In this document: positions 1 to 8,162 of the stretch, piece by piece
Numbering within the stretch: position 1 is the stretch's first letter
Layout of the letters: every line of letters begins with the position of its first letter
Origin: Streptomyces sp. IMTB 2501
GTDB taxonomy: Bacteria; Actinomycetota; Actinomycetes; Streptomycetales; Streptomycetaceae
NCBI RefSeq assembly: GCF_001953885.1
Contig: NZ_MQUS01000004.1
Span: 186,001 to 250,000 of the forward strand
Length of the DNA: 64,000 bases
Direction of reading: 5' to 3'
Program-made: the position numbers and the translations under genes
The notes under the pieces: model-generated
What the model saw: the letters and a program-made list of their open reading frames with translations, nothing else
The model's database searches: none
Told to the model about the DNA's origin: nothing

Positions 1-120
1 ACGATGGTCAAGCGTGGCGCGCAGATCGTGCACCCGCTGACGGACGAGGAGTGGGGCGTACGGCGGTTCTTCGTGCGGGACCCCGACGGGCGGGTCGTGA
101 ACGTGCTCGGCCATCGCTGA
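1..120 (+). CDS. VOC/glyoxalase-family protein, C-terminal end only
   Basis: The window opens inside this gene; 39 codons remain before TGA. The visible end reads RRFFVRDPDGRVVNVLGHR, the usual last strand of vicinal-oxygen-chelate proteins (glyoxalase, bleomycin-resistance and dioxygenase relatives), where the metal-proximal FxDPDGxxxxL segment closes the fold. The substrate cannot be told because the N-terminal metal ligands lie outside the window. The next gene starts 104 bp downstream, so no translational coupling is seen. Confidence 0.7.
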   Translation, partial: TMVKRGAQIVHPLTDEEWGVRRFFVRDPDGRVVNVLGHR

Positions 121-223
121 ACCCGTCCGCCGCAGCCAACGACGCCTTCTGGACGGGCCTGTGACGATCCGTGAGACTGGACCGGGTCCACGCCCGTGCC
201 CCGGCTCTTCTGGACGGTGACCC

Positions 224-583
224 ATGGTTGAGGAAACCCCGCGCGTCGAACTCACCCCGCAGGCCGCCGACCTGGTGCGGCGGCTGCGTGCCGAGCACGG
301 TCCGCTGATGTTCCACCAGTCGGGCGGCTGCTGCGACGGCAGCGCGCCCATGTGCTACCCGGACGGCGAGTTCCGCACCGGCGGCTCGGACGTGCTGCTG
401 GCGGAGCTGACCGTGGACGGTGTGGCCGAGCCCGTCACCTTCTGGATGTCCCGGAGTCAGTACGCGGCGTGGAGCCACACCCGGCTGATCGTCGACGTCG
501 TCCCCGGACGGGGGAGCGGATTCTCACTGGAAGCACCCGAGGGAGTGCGTTTTCTCACCCGTTCTCGCGTAGTCGACGTCTAG
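224..583 (+). CDS. DUF779 family protein
   Basis: A 119-residue soluble protein with the family-defining cysteine cluster GGCCDGSAPMC at about residues 36-46. DUF779 proteins are often found near aldehyde dehydrogenase genes, and their biochemical role is not established. Here no aldehyde dehydrogenase is adjacent; the nearest is gabD about 9.7 kb away. The paired cysteines suggest metal binding or redox sensing, but that is inference. The ATG lies just after the sequence GGTGACCC, a weak ribosome site. The length is normal for the family, and it ends 83 bp before the next start. Confidence 0.8.
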   Translation: MVEETPRVELTPQAADLVRRLRAEHGPLMFHQSGGCCDGSAPMCYPDGEFRTGGSDVLLAELTVDGVAEPVTFWMSRSQYAAWSHTRLIVDVVPGRGSGFSLEAPEGVRFLTRSRVVDV

Positions 584-666
584 TCGGCCCGGCGGTCGCC
601 GCGCTCTGGTCCACTGCCCTTGACACCCGCAGGACAGGGACAGTTGACGAGACATCAGGGGGCACG

Positions 667-1905
667 GTGACCAGACGTCACAGGCGTTCGGCAGCGGGCA
701 GAGCGGTTCTCACAGTTGTCACGGCGTTCGGGATGCTGGCCGGTGCGGCCCTCGCGGGGGCGGCACCGGCCGACGCGGTTCCGGACGGCAAGCGGATCGC
801 GCCGGGCGTCACCTACCGGCAGTTCGACGTCGACGCGAGCGCGGGCCCGACCCACGCCCATCTGCTCACGGTCGACCTGGCCAATCCGCACGTCCGGGTC
901 GATCTGCTCCATCCGGGCGCGGTGGCGGTCCGGGCCACCGTCTCGGCGATGGCGGACTCCGCCGGGGCGGTCGCGGGCGTCAACGGTGACTTCTTCAACA
1001 TCACCGAGACGCAGCACCCGGGCGTGGAAGCCACCGGCGCGAGCGTCGGACCGGCGATCGCGGACAGGCAGGTACTCAAGGCGGCGGTGCCGAACGGCCA
1101 GCGGTTCGGGCCCCCGCTGCCGCCGGGCACGACCACCGAGGACGTCTTCGGGGTGGGCACCGACCGGCGGGCCCGGCTGGACCGGCTGTCCCTCGTCGGC
1201 AACGTCGACACACCGGAGGGCACCGTGACACTGAAGGGCCTCAACCAGTACGCGCTCCCGGTGAACTCCGTCGGCGCCTTCACCTACCGGTGGGGCAGCG
1301 CCTCCCGGACGCGCTCCGTGTGCGGCACCGACACCCGGCGATCGGCGCCGTGCAGCACGGACACGTACGAGGTGAAGGTGCGGGGCGGTCGGGTGGTCTC
1401 CGCCGCCGACACCCCGGGCAGCGGCACGATCCCGGCGGACACCACGGTCCTCGTGGGCCGCGAGGAGGGCGCACAGCGGCTGCGCAAGCTCTCGGTCGGT
1501 GACGCGGTGACCGTGACGCACCGTCTGGTGGCCGCCTCGTCCGCGGTGCCGTACGCGTTCGCGATCGGCGGCTTCCCGGTCCTGGAGGGCGGGGAGGCGC
1601 GCTCCGGCCTCGACAACGTCACCTCGGCGGTGCGGACGGTCGTGGGCTTCAAGGACGACGGACGGCAACTGCTGATCCTGGCCCTGGACGGCGCCGCCGA
1701 CTACCGGACCGGTATGACGGTCGCCGAGGAGGCCGGCACCATGCGCTCGCTGGGCGCGTCCGACGCGTTCAACCTCGACGGGGGCGGCTCGTCCGAGCTG
1801 GTCACCCGCGAAGCGGGCGCGAGCACCGTCACGGTCCGCAACCATCCGAGCAGCGGCGCCGAGCGTCCCGTGGCGAACGGCATCGGCGTGTTCTCCGCCG
1901 GCTGA
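667..1905 (+). CDS. Secreted phosphodiester glycosidase family protein
   Basis: A 412-residue exported protein. The GTG start is chosen because AGGGGG precedes it and because it directly begins a signal peptide: an arginine-rich n-region, then a hydrophobic core, then an AxA-type cleavage region near residue 40 (GAAPADA). The mature part matches the NAGPA/phosphodiester glycosidase fold, with GVNGDFF near the N-terminal third and AFNLDGGGSSELV near the end, the two signature segments of that family. Bacterial members are thought to remove sugar from glycosyl phosphodiesters in the envelope; the exact substrate here is unknown. The coding frame is open well upstream to 352, but that part is antisense-like and lacks a ribosome site. 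Confidence 0.82.
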   Translation: MTRRHRRSAAGRAVLTVVTAFGMLAGAALAGAAPADAVPDGKRIAPGVTYRQFDVDASAGPTHAHLLTVDLANPHVRVDLLHPGAVAVRATVSAMADSAGAVAGVNGDFFNITETQHPGVEATGASVGPAIADRQVLKAAVPNGQRFGPPLPPGTTTEDVFGVGTDRRARLDRLSLVGNVDTPEGTVTLKGLNQYALPVNSVGAFTYRWGSASRTRSVCGTDTRRSAPCSTDTYEVKVRGGRVVSAADTPGSGTIPADTTVLVGREEGAQRLRKLSVGDAVTVTHRLVAASSAVPYAFAIGGFPVLEGGEARSGLDNVTSAVRTVVGFKDDGRQLLILALDGAADYRTGMTVAEEAGTMRSLGASDAFNLDGGGSSELVTREAGASTVTVRNHPSSGAERPVANGIGVFSAG

Positions 1906-1907
1906 TC

Positions 1908-2102
1908 TCAGGGGTGCAAGCTGCTCACCAGGTCGGCGGTCGTGGTGAGTCCGCTGTGGATGGTGGGTGCCATGCTCGTGCCGGCGAGATAGAAGCCTAG
2001 CAGCACGCAGACCAGCGCATGGGAGATCTTCAGCGCGCCGTTGCGCATGAAGATCACGGCCAGGATCAGCAGCAACAGCACCGCCGAGATGGAAATGGCC
2101 AT
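1908..2102 (-). CDS. Small membrane protein, unknown function
   Basis: A 64-residue protein with two hydrophobic stretches, residues 2-19 (AISISAVLLLLILAVIFM) and about 28-45, separated by a short polar loop RNGALK. The ATG has an excellent ribosome site (GGAGGAGG, 6-8 bases upstream), which supports it as a real gene despite its size. It converges with the phosphodiester glycosidase gene, stop to stop within 3 bp. I do not recognise a named family; the topology suggests a two-helix inner-membrane peptide. Confidence 0.65.
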   Translation of the reverse strand: MAISISAVLLLLILAVIFMRNGALKISHALVCVLLGFYLAGTSMAPTIHSGLTTTADLVSSLHP

Positions 2103-2204
2103 CGGGAACCTCCTCCGCCACGCCCCTTGTGCGGCGTTCGGCCGTAAGTGTGGCGTAGCGGAGGGTTCGTCCGGGCGGCTGACGTGTCCCCCGAACGTGT
2201 GGTG

Positions 2205-3068
2205 TTACGCGGTGGGATGAGAGTCGAGGAAGGCCTCCAGGCCTGCCAGGTCATCGGTGTTGAGGTAGTCGACACCGGCGGCGAGCAGTTCCGTCCACAG
2301 GGCGTCGCGGGCCGGGCCCGCGACGTCCGGCGTGGCCCAGAACCGCACTTGCTGCCCCCGCGCGTGCGCGGCGGCGGTGATGCCGTACAGCTTCCGCCGT
2401 TCAGCGTCGGGGAACGTGCCGTCACCCGACCAGGTGAAGACCTGCGTCCAGTTGTCACTGATCAGCGAGATGAAGGAGGCGGGCGCGGTGCTGCCGAGGT
2501 CGGTGAGCCGGCCGTCGTAGAAGGCGAGCCGCTCGTCCTGCGCCTCCATGGGGACACGGGCGGCGCGGTCGCCGGAGATGACGGCGGTGACGGGTCCGCG
2601 GTGGATACGGCCGTGGTCGTACCGGGTGAACAGGTGCGGACAGCGGCGCAGATGGCGGTCGAGTTCAGCGTACGTCGAGGAGCCCTCGGTCTTGATGTCG
2701 ATGAGGAGCTGCAGCGGTCGGCGCCAACCCCGGTACACCGAGCCGTGGTTGTTCTTCACGATCGCGGCCAGCGGATCGAGGTAGAGGGATTCGAGGGTGC
2801 GGGTCGGATCCAGCTCGGAGCTGTCGTGACCGATGAGGAGCTGGTCGCCGACGAGGAAGATGTCGGCCTCGACGCTGCCGAAACGGTGGTCGAGCGCGTC
2901 GAACAGGGGCCGGGGGTGCTCGTAGTCGTTGTGGGCGTGCGCGTTCCACAGCGGACGCCGACTCCGGTCGGGGCTGCCCGCCCAGGCCTGCGACCCGGGC
3001 AGGACGACCGCGCCGGCGAGCGCGGCGCCAAGGGTGGTGAGGGCTCTGCGACGGGTGGTGAGGGCCAT
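2205..3068 (-). CDS. Secreted PI-PLC/glycerophosphodiesterase-like phosphodiesterase
   Basis: A 287-residue protein with a Tat-type signal peptide (TTRRRALTTLGAALAGAVVL, cleavage near AWA at residue 30). The mature chain has the TIM-barrel marks of PI-specific phospholipase C and glycerophosphodiester phosphodiesterases: NAHAHNDYEHPRPL at about 42-55, VEADIFL near 70, and IGHDSSE near 80, then LLIDIKTE. The family hydrolyses phosphodiester bonds in lipid head groups using paired histidines and acidic metal ligands; both are visible. The C-terminal VDYLNTDDL segment is the usual barrel-closing strand. It is probably an extracellular phosphate-scavenging or lipid-degrading enzyme. It stands alone, with 161 bp to the next gene. 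Confidence 0.78.
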   Translation of the reverse strand: MALTTRRRALTTLGAALAGAVVLPGSQAWAGSPDRSRRPLWNAHAHNDYEHPRPLFDALDHRFGSVEADIFLVGDQLLIGHDSSELDPTRTLESLYLDPLAAIVKNNHGSVYRGWRRPLQLLIDIKTEGSSTYAELDRHLRRCPHLFTRYDHGRIHRGPVTAVISGDRAARVPMEAQDERLAFYDGRLTDLGSTAPASFISLISDNWTQVFTWSGDGTFPDAERRKLYGITAAAHARGQQVRFWATPDVAGPARDALWTELLAAGVDYLNTDDLAGLEAFLDSHPTA

Positions 3069-3229
3069 GCTCTGCCTCCCTGGAGGTGCCGGATGGGACC
3101 GGGGAGAGTATGCGTGGCCTCACCAACCAAGGGGCCCTGCCTCGCGGGGAGTTGGCGCGTTGTTCACCTCGGCGGAGCAGCCCCGTGAGGAAGCCCGCCC
3201 CTGGTGGGGCGGGCTTCACCTGGCCGGGA

Positions 3230-4303
3230 TCAGGGTGCCTGGAGGTCGACCAGTTCGGCCAGCGCTTCCCGGTGCGCTCCCGCCGTGCCGTAGGCGATCG
3301 AGTCGGCCTTGGCCCGCTTCAGATACAGGTGGACCGGATGCTCCCAGGTCATACCGATGCCGCCGTGCAACTGCACCGCCTCTTCCGTGGCGTGGACGGC
3401 GACGGGCGCCGCATACGCCTGCGCGACGGCGACCGAGATCTCCGCGTCCTCGCCGGAGGCCAGCGCGTCCGCGGCTGCCCGCGCGGCCGCCCGGAGGTTG
3501 ACCACCTCCAGCCACAGCTGGGCGAGCCGATGCTTGAGTGCCTGGAAGCCGCCGACCGGCCGGTTGAACTGCTTGCGCTCCTTCAGATAGCGGACGGTCT
3601 CGGTCAACGCCCAGTCCGCGACACCGAGTTGCTCGGAGGCGAGCAGTCCGGCGGCGGCACGCAGGGCACGTCGTACGGCGGGCTCCGCGGCGCCGATGCG
3701 GCGGCCGGGGGCGTCCACCAGCCGTACCGTCGCCAGCGGCCGGGTCAGGTCCAGGGAGACCTGCGGGGTGACCGTCACGGCGTCCGCGGTCACGGCGTAC
3801 AGGCCGCCGTCGTCGGCCGGGACGAGCAGGACGTCGGCCACGGCCGCGTCGGCGATGCCGGTCAGCTCCCCGTGCAGCGTGCCGTTTTCGAGTCGTACGG
3901 TCTTGACGGCGGCGCCCGGAGCCGTGTGCAGGCCGACGGCGAGGGCGCCGATGGCGCGCCCCGAGGCCAGCCGGCCCAGCAGCTCCTCGTCATCGCAGGC
4001 CAGCAGGGCCTCGGTGGCCACGACCGCGCTGGTGAGGTAGGGCACGGGAGCGACAGCGCGGCCCAACTCCTCCAGTACGACGGCTACTTCACGCGCGGAC
4101 GCGCCCTGGCCGCCCTGCTCCTCGGGGACCAGGAGCCCGGCGAGGCCCATGCCCTCGGCGAGGGACTTCCACAGGGCGAGGTCGTGCGGGGCGTCGGACT
4201 CGCCGCGGGCGATGACGTCCGCCGGCGCGCAGTGGTCCGTGAGCAGGTCACGGACGGCGGCGCGCAGCGCCTCTTCCTCCTCGGAGTAGAGAAGATCGCT
4301 CAT
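3230..4303 (-). CDS. Acyl-CoA dehydrogenase, small-subunit type
   Basis: A 357-residue flavoprotein of the acyl-CoA dehydrogenase superfamily, last gene of a three-gene operon (order on the minus strand: 6443, 5481, 4303). The N-terminal helical domain (LYSEEEEALRAAVRDLL), a reduced beta domain and a C-terminal HATEEAVQLHGGIGMTWEH segment are present. The start ATG overlaps the stop of the upstream dehydrogenase by four bases (ATGA). Two unlike acyl-CoA dehydrogenases encoded side by side usually form an alpha2-beta2 heteromer in actinobacteria, as in ChsE1-ChsE2 of steroid side-chain oxidation. The native substrate here (sterol, branched or other bulky CoA ester) is not evident. Confidence 0.88.
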   Translation of the reverse strand: MSDLLYSEEEEALRAAVRDLLTDHCAPADVIARGESDAPHDLALWKSLAEGMGLAGLLVPEEQGGQGASAREVAVVLEELGRAVAPVPYLTSAVVATEALLACDDEELLGRLASGRAIGALAVGLHTAPGAAVKTVRLENGTLHGELTGIADAAVADVLLVPADDGGLYAVTADAVTVTPQVSLDLTRPLATVRLVDAPGRRIGAAEPAVRRALRAAAGLLASEQLGVADWALTETVRYLKERKQFNRPVGGFQALKHRLAQLWLEVVNLRAAARAAADALASGEDAEISVAVAQAYAAPVAVHATEEAVQLHGGIGMTWEHPVHLYLKRAKADSIAYGTAGAHREALAELVDLQAP

Positions 4304-5481
4304 CGGGCCAGGTCCTTCCAGGCGACGTCCTTGTCGGTGCGCGGCTCGGCGGGCAGGCCGAGGACCCGCTCGGCGACGATGTTCAGCAGGACCTCGCTGG
4401 TCCCGCCCTCGATGCTGTTGCCCTTGGAGCGCAGATAGCGGTAGCCGGCGTCACGCCCTGTGAAGTCGACCAGCTCGGGGCGGCGCATGGTCCAGTCGTC
4501 GTACAACAGGCCCTCCTCGCCGCGGAGTTCGACCTCCAGGCCGCTGATCTCCTGATTGAGGCGGGCGAAGGCGAGCTTCATACCGGCACCCTCGGGGCCG
4601 GGCTGGCCGACGGTGAGCTGCTGGCGCAGGCGCTCCGCGGTGAGGCGGGAGACCTCGGCCTCGACCCACAGCTTCAGCAGCCGCTGGTGCAGTTCGTGGG
4701 TGCGCAGTTCGGGGCGCTCCCGCCAGGTCTGGGCAACCGGGCCGATCATGCCGCCCTCGCGGGGCAGCCGCATGCCGCCGATGGCCACGCGCTCGTTGTT
4801 GAGGGTGGTCTGGGCGACCCGCCAGCCGTCGCCGACCTCGCCGAGGCGGCGGGTGTCGGGGATGCGGACGTCGGTGAGGAAGACCTCGTTGAACTCGGCC
4901 TCGCCGGTGATCTGGCGCAGCGGCCGGACCTCGACGCCGGGGTCGGTCATGTCGCAGACGAAGTAGGTGATGCCCGCGTGCTTGGGCACGTCCGGGTCGG
5001 TGCGGGCGATGAGGATGGCCCAGCGGGCGAGGTGGGCGCTGGAGGTCCACACCTTCTGCCCGTTGACGAACCAGTCCTCGCCCTGCCGTACGGCCCGGGT
5101 GCCGAGCGCGGCCAGATCGGAGCCGGCGCCGGGCTCGCTGAACAGCTGGCACCAGACCTCCTCCCCCGTCCACAGCGGCCGCAGAAAGCGCCGCTTCTGC
5201 TCCTCGGTGCCGTACTTGAGGATCGTCGGCGCGGCCATGCCGAGGCCGATGCCGATGCGCCGGGGGTCGTTGTCGGGGGCGCCCGCGGCCTCCAGTTCGG
5301 CGTCCACGACGCCCTGCAGGGAGCGCGGGGCACCCAGTCCGCCGAGGCCCTCCGGGTAGTGCACCCAGGCGAGGCCGGCGTCGAAGCGGGCCCGCAGGAA
5401 GTCCAGGCGGTCCGTGCTCGCCGGAGGATGCCCGGCGAGCAACTCCCGTGTGCGGCGGACCAGTTCGTCGGCGTCGGTCAT
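4300..5481 (-). CDS. Acyl-CoA dehydrogenase, large-subunit type
   Basis: A 393-residue FAD enzyme oxidising acyl-CoA to enoyl-CoA. Visible marks are the flavin-binding FSEPGAGSDLA near residue 130, the WFVNGQKVWTSSA strand near 155, and the C-terminal SIEGGTSEVLLNIVAERVLG. It is translationally coupled at both ends: its ATG overlaps the quinone oxidoreductase stop, and its stop overlaps the start of the second dehydrogenase, each by four bases. That tight coupling fits a stoichiometric heteromer with the downstream gene. A steroid or branched-acid role is an inference from the paired layout only. Confidence 0.9.
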   Translation of the reverse strand: MTDADELVRRTRELLAGHPPASTDRLDFLRARFDAGLAWVHYPEGLGGLGAPRSLQGVVDAELEAAGAPDNDPRRIGIGLGMAAPTILKYGTEEQKRRFLRPLWTGEEVWCQLFSEPGAGSDLAALGTRAVRQGEDWFVNGQKVWTSSAHLARWAILIARTDPDVPKHAGITYFVCDMTDPGVEVRPLRQITGEAEFNEVFLTDVRIPDTRRLGEVGDGWRVAQTTLNNERVAIGGMRLPREGGMIGPVAQTWRERPELRTHELHQRLLKLWVEAEVSRLTAERLRQQLTVGQPGPEGAGMKLAFARLNQEISGLEVELRGEEGLLYDDWTMRRPELVDFTGRDAGYRYLRSKGNSIEGGTSEVLLNIVAERVLGLPAEPRTDKDVAWKDLAR

Positions 5482-6443
5482 GCTGCTCCCTCCATCACCA
5501 CGGCGATCCGGCCGGTGGACCGGCCGTCCGCCACCTTCTGCACGGCCAGATGGGCCTCGCCGAGCGGCACCCGCTCGCTCACCAGCGGCTTGATCGCGCC
5601 CCGGGCGGCCAGTTCGGTCAGTTCCTCGTGGCAGCGCAGGATGAGCTTCGGGTTCTTGGTGGCGTACAGGCCCCAGTGCAGGCCGAGGATCGAGTAGTTC
5701 TTCACCAGGGCGTGGTTGAGGGCCGGGCTGGGGATGCCGCCGCTGGCGAAGCCGACGACGACGATCCGGCCCTCGAAGGCGACGAGCTTGGCGGACTGGG
5801 CGTAGGCCTCGCCGCCGACGGGGTCGTAGATCACGTCGGCACCCCGGCCGCCGGTGGCCTCCTTCACGGCCGCGATCACGTCCTCGCTGCGGCGGTCGAC
5901 CACCACGTCACAGCCCAGCTCGCGGGCCACGGCGGCCTTGTCCGCGCCGCCGACGACACCGATCACGGTGGCGCCGGCCGCCTTGCCGAGCTGCACGGCC
6001 GCGCTGCCGACACCTCCGGCGGCGGCGTGCACGAGCAGGGTCTCCCCCGCCTCCAGGTGGGCCCGGCGGTGCAGACCGAACCAGCCGGTCTGGTAACCGA
6101 TGTGCAGCGCGGCGACCTCGGCGTCGTCCAGCGCCTCAGGCGCGGGCAGCAGGGCGCGGGCGTCGGCGAGCGCGTACTCGGCGAAACCGCCGTACGGCAG
6201 CGCCGGGTTGGCGATCACCCGGCGGCCGTCCTCGGTCTCGCCGCAGATCTCCACGCCGGGCGTGAACGGCAGCGGCGGGCGCACCTGGTACTGGCCGCGG
6301 CACAGCAGCGCGTCCGGGAAGTTGACGTTCGCGGCACGCACGCGGAGCAGCACCTGGCCCTCCCCGGGCGTGGGCCGCTCCACCTCCGCCAGGCGCATCA
6401 CCTCGCTGGGCTCGCCGTTCTCGTGCACTTGCCATGCCTGCAT
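5478..6443 (-). CDS. Zinc-free NADPH:quinone oxidoreductase (MDR family)
   Basis: A 321-residue medium-chain dehydrogenase/reductase of the quinone-reductase branch. The Rossmann fingerprint HAAAGGVGSAAVQLGKAAG sits near residue 145, followed by DVIYDPVGGEAY, and no structural-zinc cysteine cluster is present. Members reduce quinones or the double bond of enones and enoyl thioesters with NADPH. As the first gene of the operon ahead of two coupled acyl-CoA dehydrogenases, it probably acts on an unsaturated acyl intermediate or disposes of electrons, but this is inferred. The ATG follows a GGAGGCCC ribosome site. Confidence 0.85.
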   Translation of the reverse strand: MQAWQVHENGEPSEVMRLAEVERPTPGEGQVLLRVRAANVNFPDALLCRGQYQVRPPLPFTPGVEICGETEDGRRVIANPALPYGGFAEYALADARALLPAPEALDDAEVAALHIGYQTGWFGLHRRAHLEAGETLLVHAAAGGVGSAAVQLGKAAGATVIGVVGGADKAAVARELGCDVVVDRRSEDVIAAVKEATGGRGADVIYDPVGGEAYAQSAKLVAFEGRIVVVGFASGGIPSPALNHALVKNYSILGLHWGLYATKNPKLILRCHEELTELAARGAIKPLVSERVPLGEAHLAVQKVADGRSTGRIAVVMEGAA

Positions 6444-6550
6444 GCGGGGCCTCCACGGGACTGCTTCGTCTGACCGGGTCCGACCGCATACTAAGCGGTC
6501 GCTTGCCGATCAGGGAACAGTCGGCCCCACCTCGGCGCGCGTCGCGTCGG

Positions 6551-7126
6551 TCACTTCCGGGACGTCGGCCGCGCCCGCACGTGCATCCGCTCCCCCTGCG
6601 GCCCGAACAGACTGAGGAACTCCACCGGTCCCTCGCCCGTCGACCCGAACCAGTGCGGCACGCGTGTGTCGAACTCGGCCGCCTCCCCCGCCGACAGCAC
6701 CACGTCGTGCTCACCGAGGACCAGCCGCAACCGTCCCGACAGCACGTACAGCCACTCGTACCCCTCGTGGGTGCGCGGCTCCGGCTCCTGCTTCCGCTGT
6801 GGCTCCAGCACCTTGAAGGCCTGGAGGCCGCCGGGCTGGCGGGTCAGCGGCCAGTGGGTGCGCCCGCCCCGCACGATCGGCTTGGACCGCACCCGTGGGT
6901 CGCCCACCGGCGGCGCGCCGACCAGTTCGTCCAGCGGCACCTGATGGGCCTGGGCGATCGGCAGCAGCAGTTCGAGGCTGGGCTTGCGCAGGCCCGACTC
7001 CAGCCGGGAGAGGGTGCTCACGGAGATCCCGGTCGCCTCGGACAGCGCGGCCAGGGTCACCTCCCGCTCCTTGCGGGTGCGCCGCAGCCGGGCGCCGACT
7101 TCCGCCAGTACGTCGTCCGTGCTCAT
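6551..7126 (-). CDS. XRE-cupin transcriptional regulator
   Basis: A 191-residue regulator with an N-terminal helix-turn-helix (RKEREVTLAALSEATGISVS, then STLSRLESGLRKPS) and a C-terminal cupin barrel (HEGYEWLYVLSGRLRLVLG, then EAAEFDTRVPHWFG). This class usually binds a small ligand in the cupin and controls a neighbouring catabolic gene. I take the ATG at 7126; an in-frame TTG at 7162 lacks a ribosome site. It is divergent from the flavoprotein gene with 65 bp between the starts, so that shared region is the likely operator. The effector is unknown. Confidence 0.85.
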   Translation of the reverse strand: MSTDDVLAEVGARLRRTRKEREVTLAALSEATGISVSTLSRLESGLRKPSLELLLPIAQAHQVPLDELVGAPPVGDPRVRSKPIVRGGRTHWPLTRQPGGLQAFKVLEPQRKQEPEPRTHEGYEWLYVLSGRLRLVLGEHDVVLSAGEAAEFDTRVPHWFGSTGEGPVEFLSLFGPQGERMHVRARPTSRK

Positions 7127-7191
7127 GACCCCTATTGCAGGATCGGCAAATCTGTTTGTCAATCGCGCGGGGACCGGGCGACCGTCGCGTC

Positions 7192-8133
7192 ATGACCGAG
7201 AACAACAGGTACGAAGCAGTCGTCGTCGGAGGCGGGGCCGCCGGGCTGTCCGCCGCGCTGGTCCTCGGCCGGGCCCGGCGCCGCACGCTGGTGGTCGACG
7301 CGGGCGAGCCGCGCAACACGCCGTCCGCGCACATGCAGGGCTATCTGTCCCGGGACGGCATGTCGCCGGCCGAGTTCCTGGCGGTCGGCCGCGAGGAGAT
7401 CGCCCGGTACGGGGTGGAACTGGTCCGGGACCGGGTGGTGGACGCGGGCGAGGACGCCGAGGGCTTCACGGCGACGCTCGCCGGCGGCAGGACGGTGCGG
7501 GCCAGGCAGCTGGTGATCGCCACGGGCCTGAAGGACGAGCTGCCCGGGGTCCCGGGGCTGGCCGAGCGGTTCGGCCGGGACGTGGTGCACTGCCCGTACT
7601 GCCACGGCTGGGAGGTCCGCGACCTGCCGACCGGGGTGCTCGCGACCTCGCCGCTGAGCGTGCACCAGGCGCTGATGGTGACCCAGTGGACGAAGGACGT
7701 GCGGCTCTTCCTGCACGAGGTCGGCGAGTCGGAGCTGACGGACGACGACCTGCGCCGGCTGGCCGCCGCCCGGATCCAGGTCGTCCCCGGCGAGGTCGCG
7801 GAGCTCGTCATCACGGACGACCGGCTCACCGGGGTCCGGCTCGCCGGGGGAGGCACGGTCCACGACCGCGATGTGCTCTACGTCGCCCCGCGCGCCGTTC
7901 CACAGAACGATCTGCTCGTGAAGCTGGGCGCCGAGCTGCGCGAGACGCCGTTCGGCAGCTACCCGGTGATCGACGAACGGGGCCTGACGAGCGTGCCCGG
8001 GCTGTGGGCGGCGGGCAACGCGAGCGGATTCGCCGAGCAGGTGATCAACGCGGCCAGCCGCGGCTACCGGGCCGGCGCGGCGATCAACGGGGAGCTGCTG
8101 ATGGCCGATCTCGACGCGACCGTGCGGGTGTAG
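7192..8133 (+). CDS. NAD(P)/FAD-dependent oxidoreductase, thioredoxin-reductase-like
   Basis: A 313-residue two-dinucleotide-domain flavoprotein. GGGAAGLSAAL near residue 13 binds FAD, and the redox pair C134-P-Y-C137 lies in HCPYCHGWE. That motif, instead of CATC, is shared with the gliotoxin/holomycin-type disulfide oxidases and with uncharacterised actinobacterial relatives, so it may not be a true thioredoxin reductase. The final segment GLWAAGNASGFAEQVINAASRG is the normal second FAD-binding region. It is divergent from an XRE-cupin regulator that is its probable controller. Start: ATG with GGGCGACCG upstream, weak. Confidence 0.85.
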   Translation: MTENNRYEAVVVGGGAAGLSAALVLGRARRRTLVVDAGEPRNTPSAHMQGYLSRDGMSPAEFLAVGREEIARYGVELVRDRVVDAGEDAEGFTATLAGGRTVRARQLVIATGLKDELPGVPGLAERFGRDVVHCPYCHGWEVRDLPTGVLATSPLSVHQALMVTQWTKDVRLFLHEVGESELTDDDLRRLAAARIQVVPGEVAELVITDDRLTGVRLAGGGTVHDRDVLYVAPRAVPQNDLLVKLGAELRETPFGSYPVIDERGLTSVPGLWAAGNASGFAEQVINAASRGYRAGAAINGELLMADLDATVRV

Positions 8134-8162
8134 TCGCCCGGCTCCGGTGCCACCATGGCTGC

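Noticed and set aside
655..2121. Long minus-strand open frame of 488 codons opposite the phosphodiester glycosidase gene
   Set aside because: Arg/Gly/Ala-rich antisense translation without domains or ribosome site; a frame shadow typical of high-GC DNA. The same applies to long antisense frames opposite rocD, the PAS-SpoIIE gene, bioB and the ABC permease.
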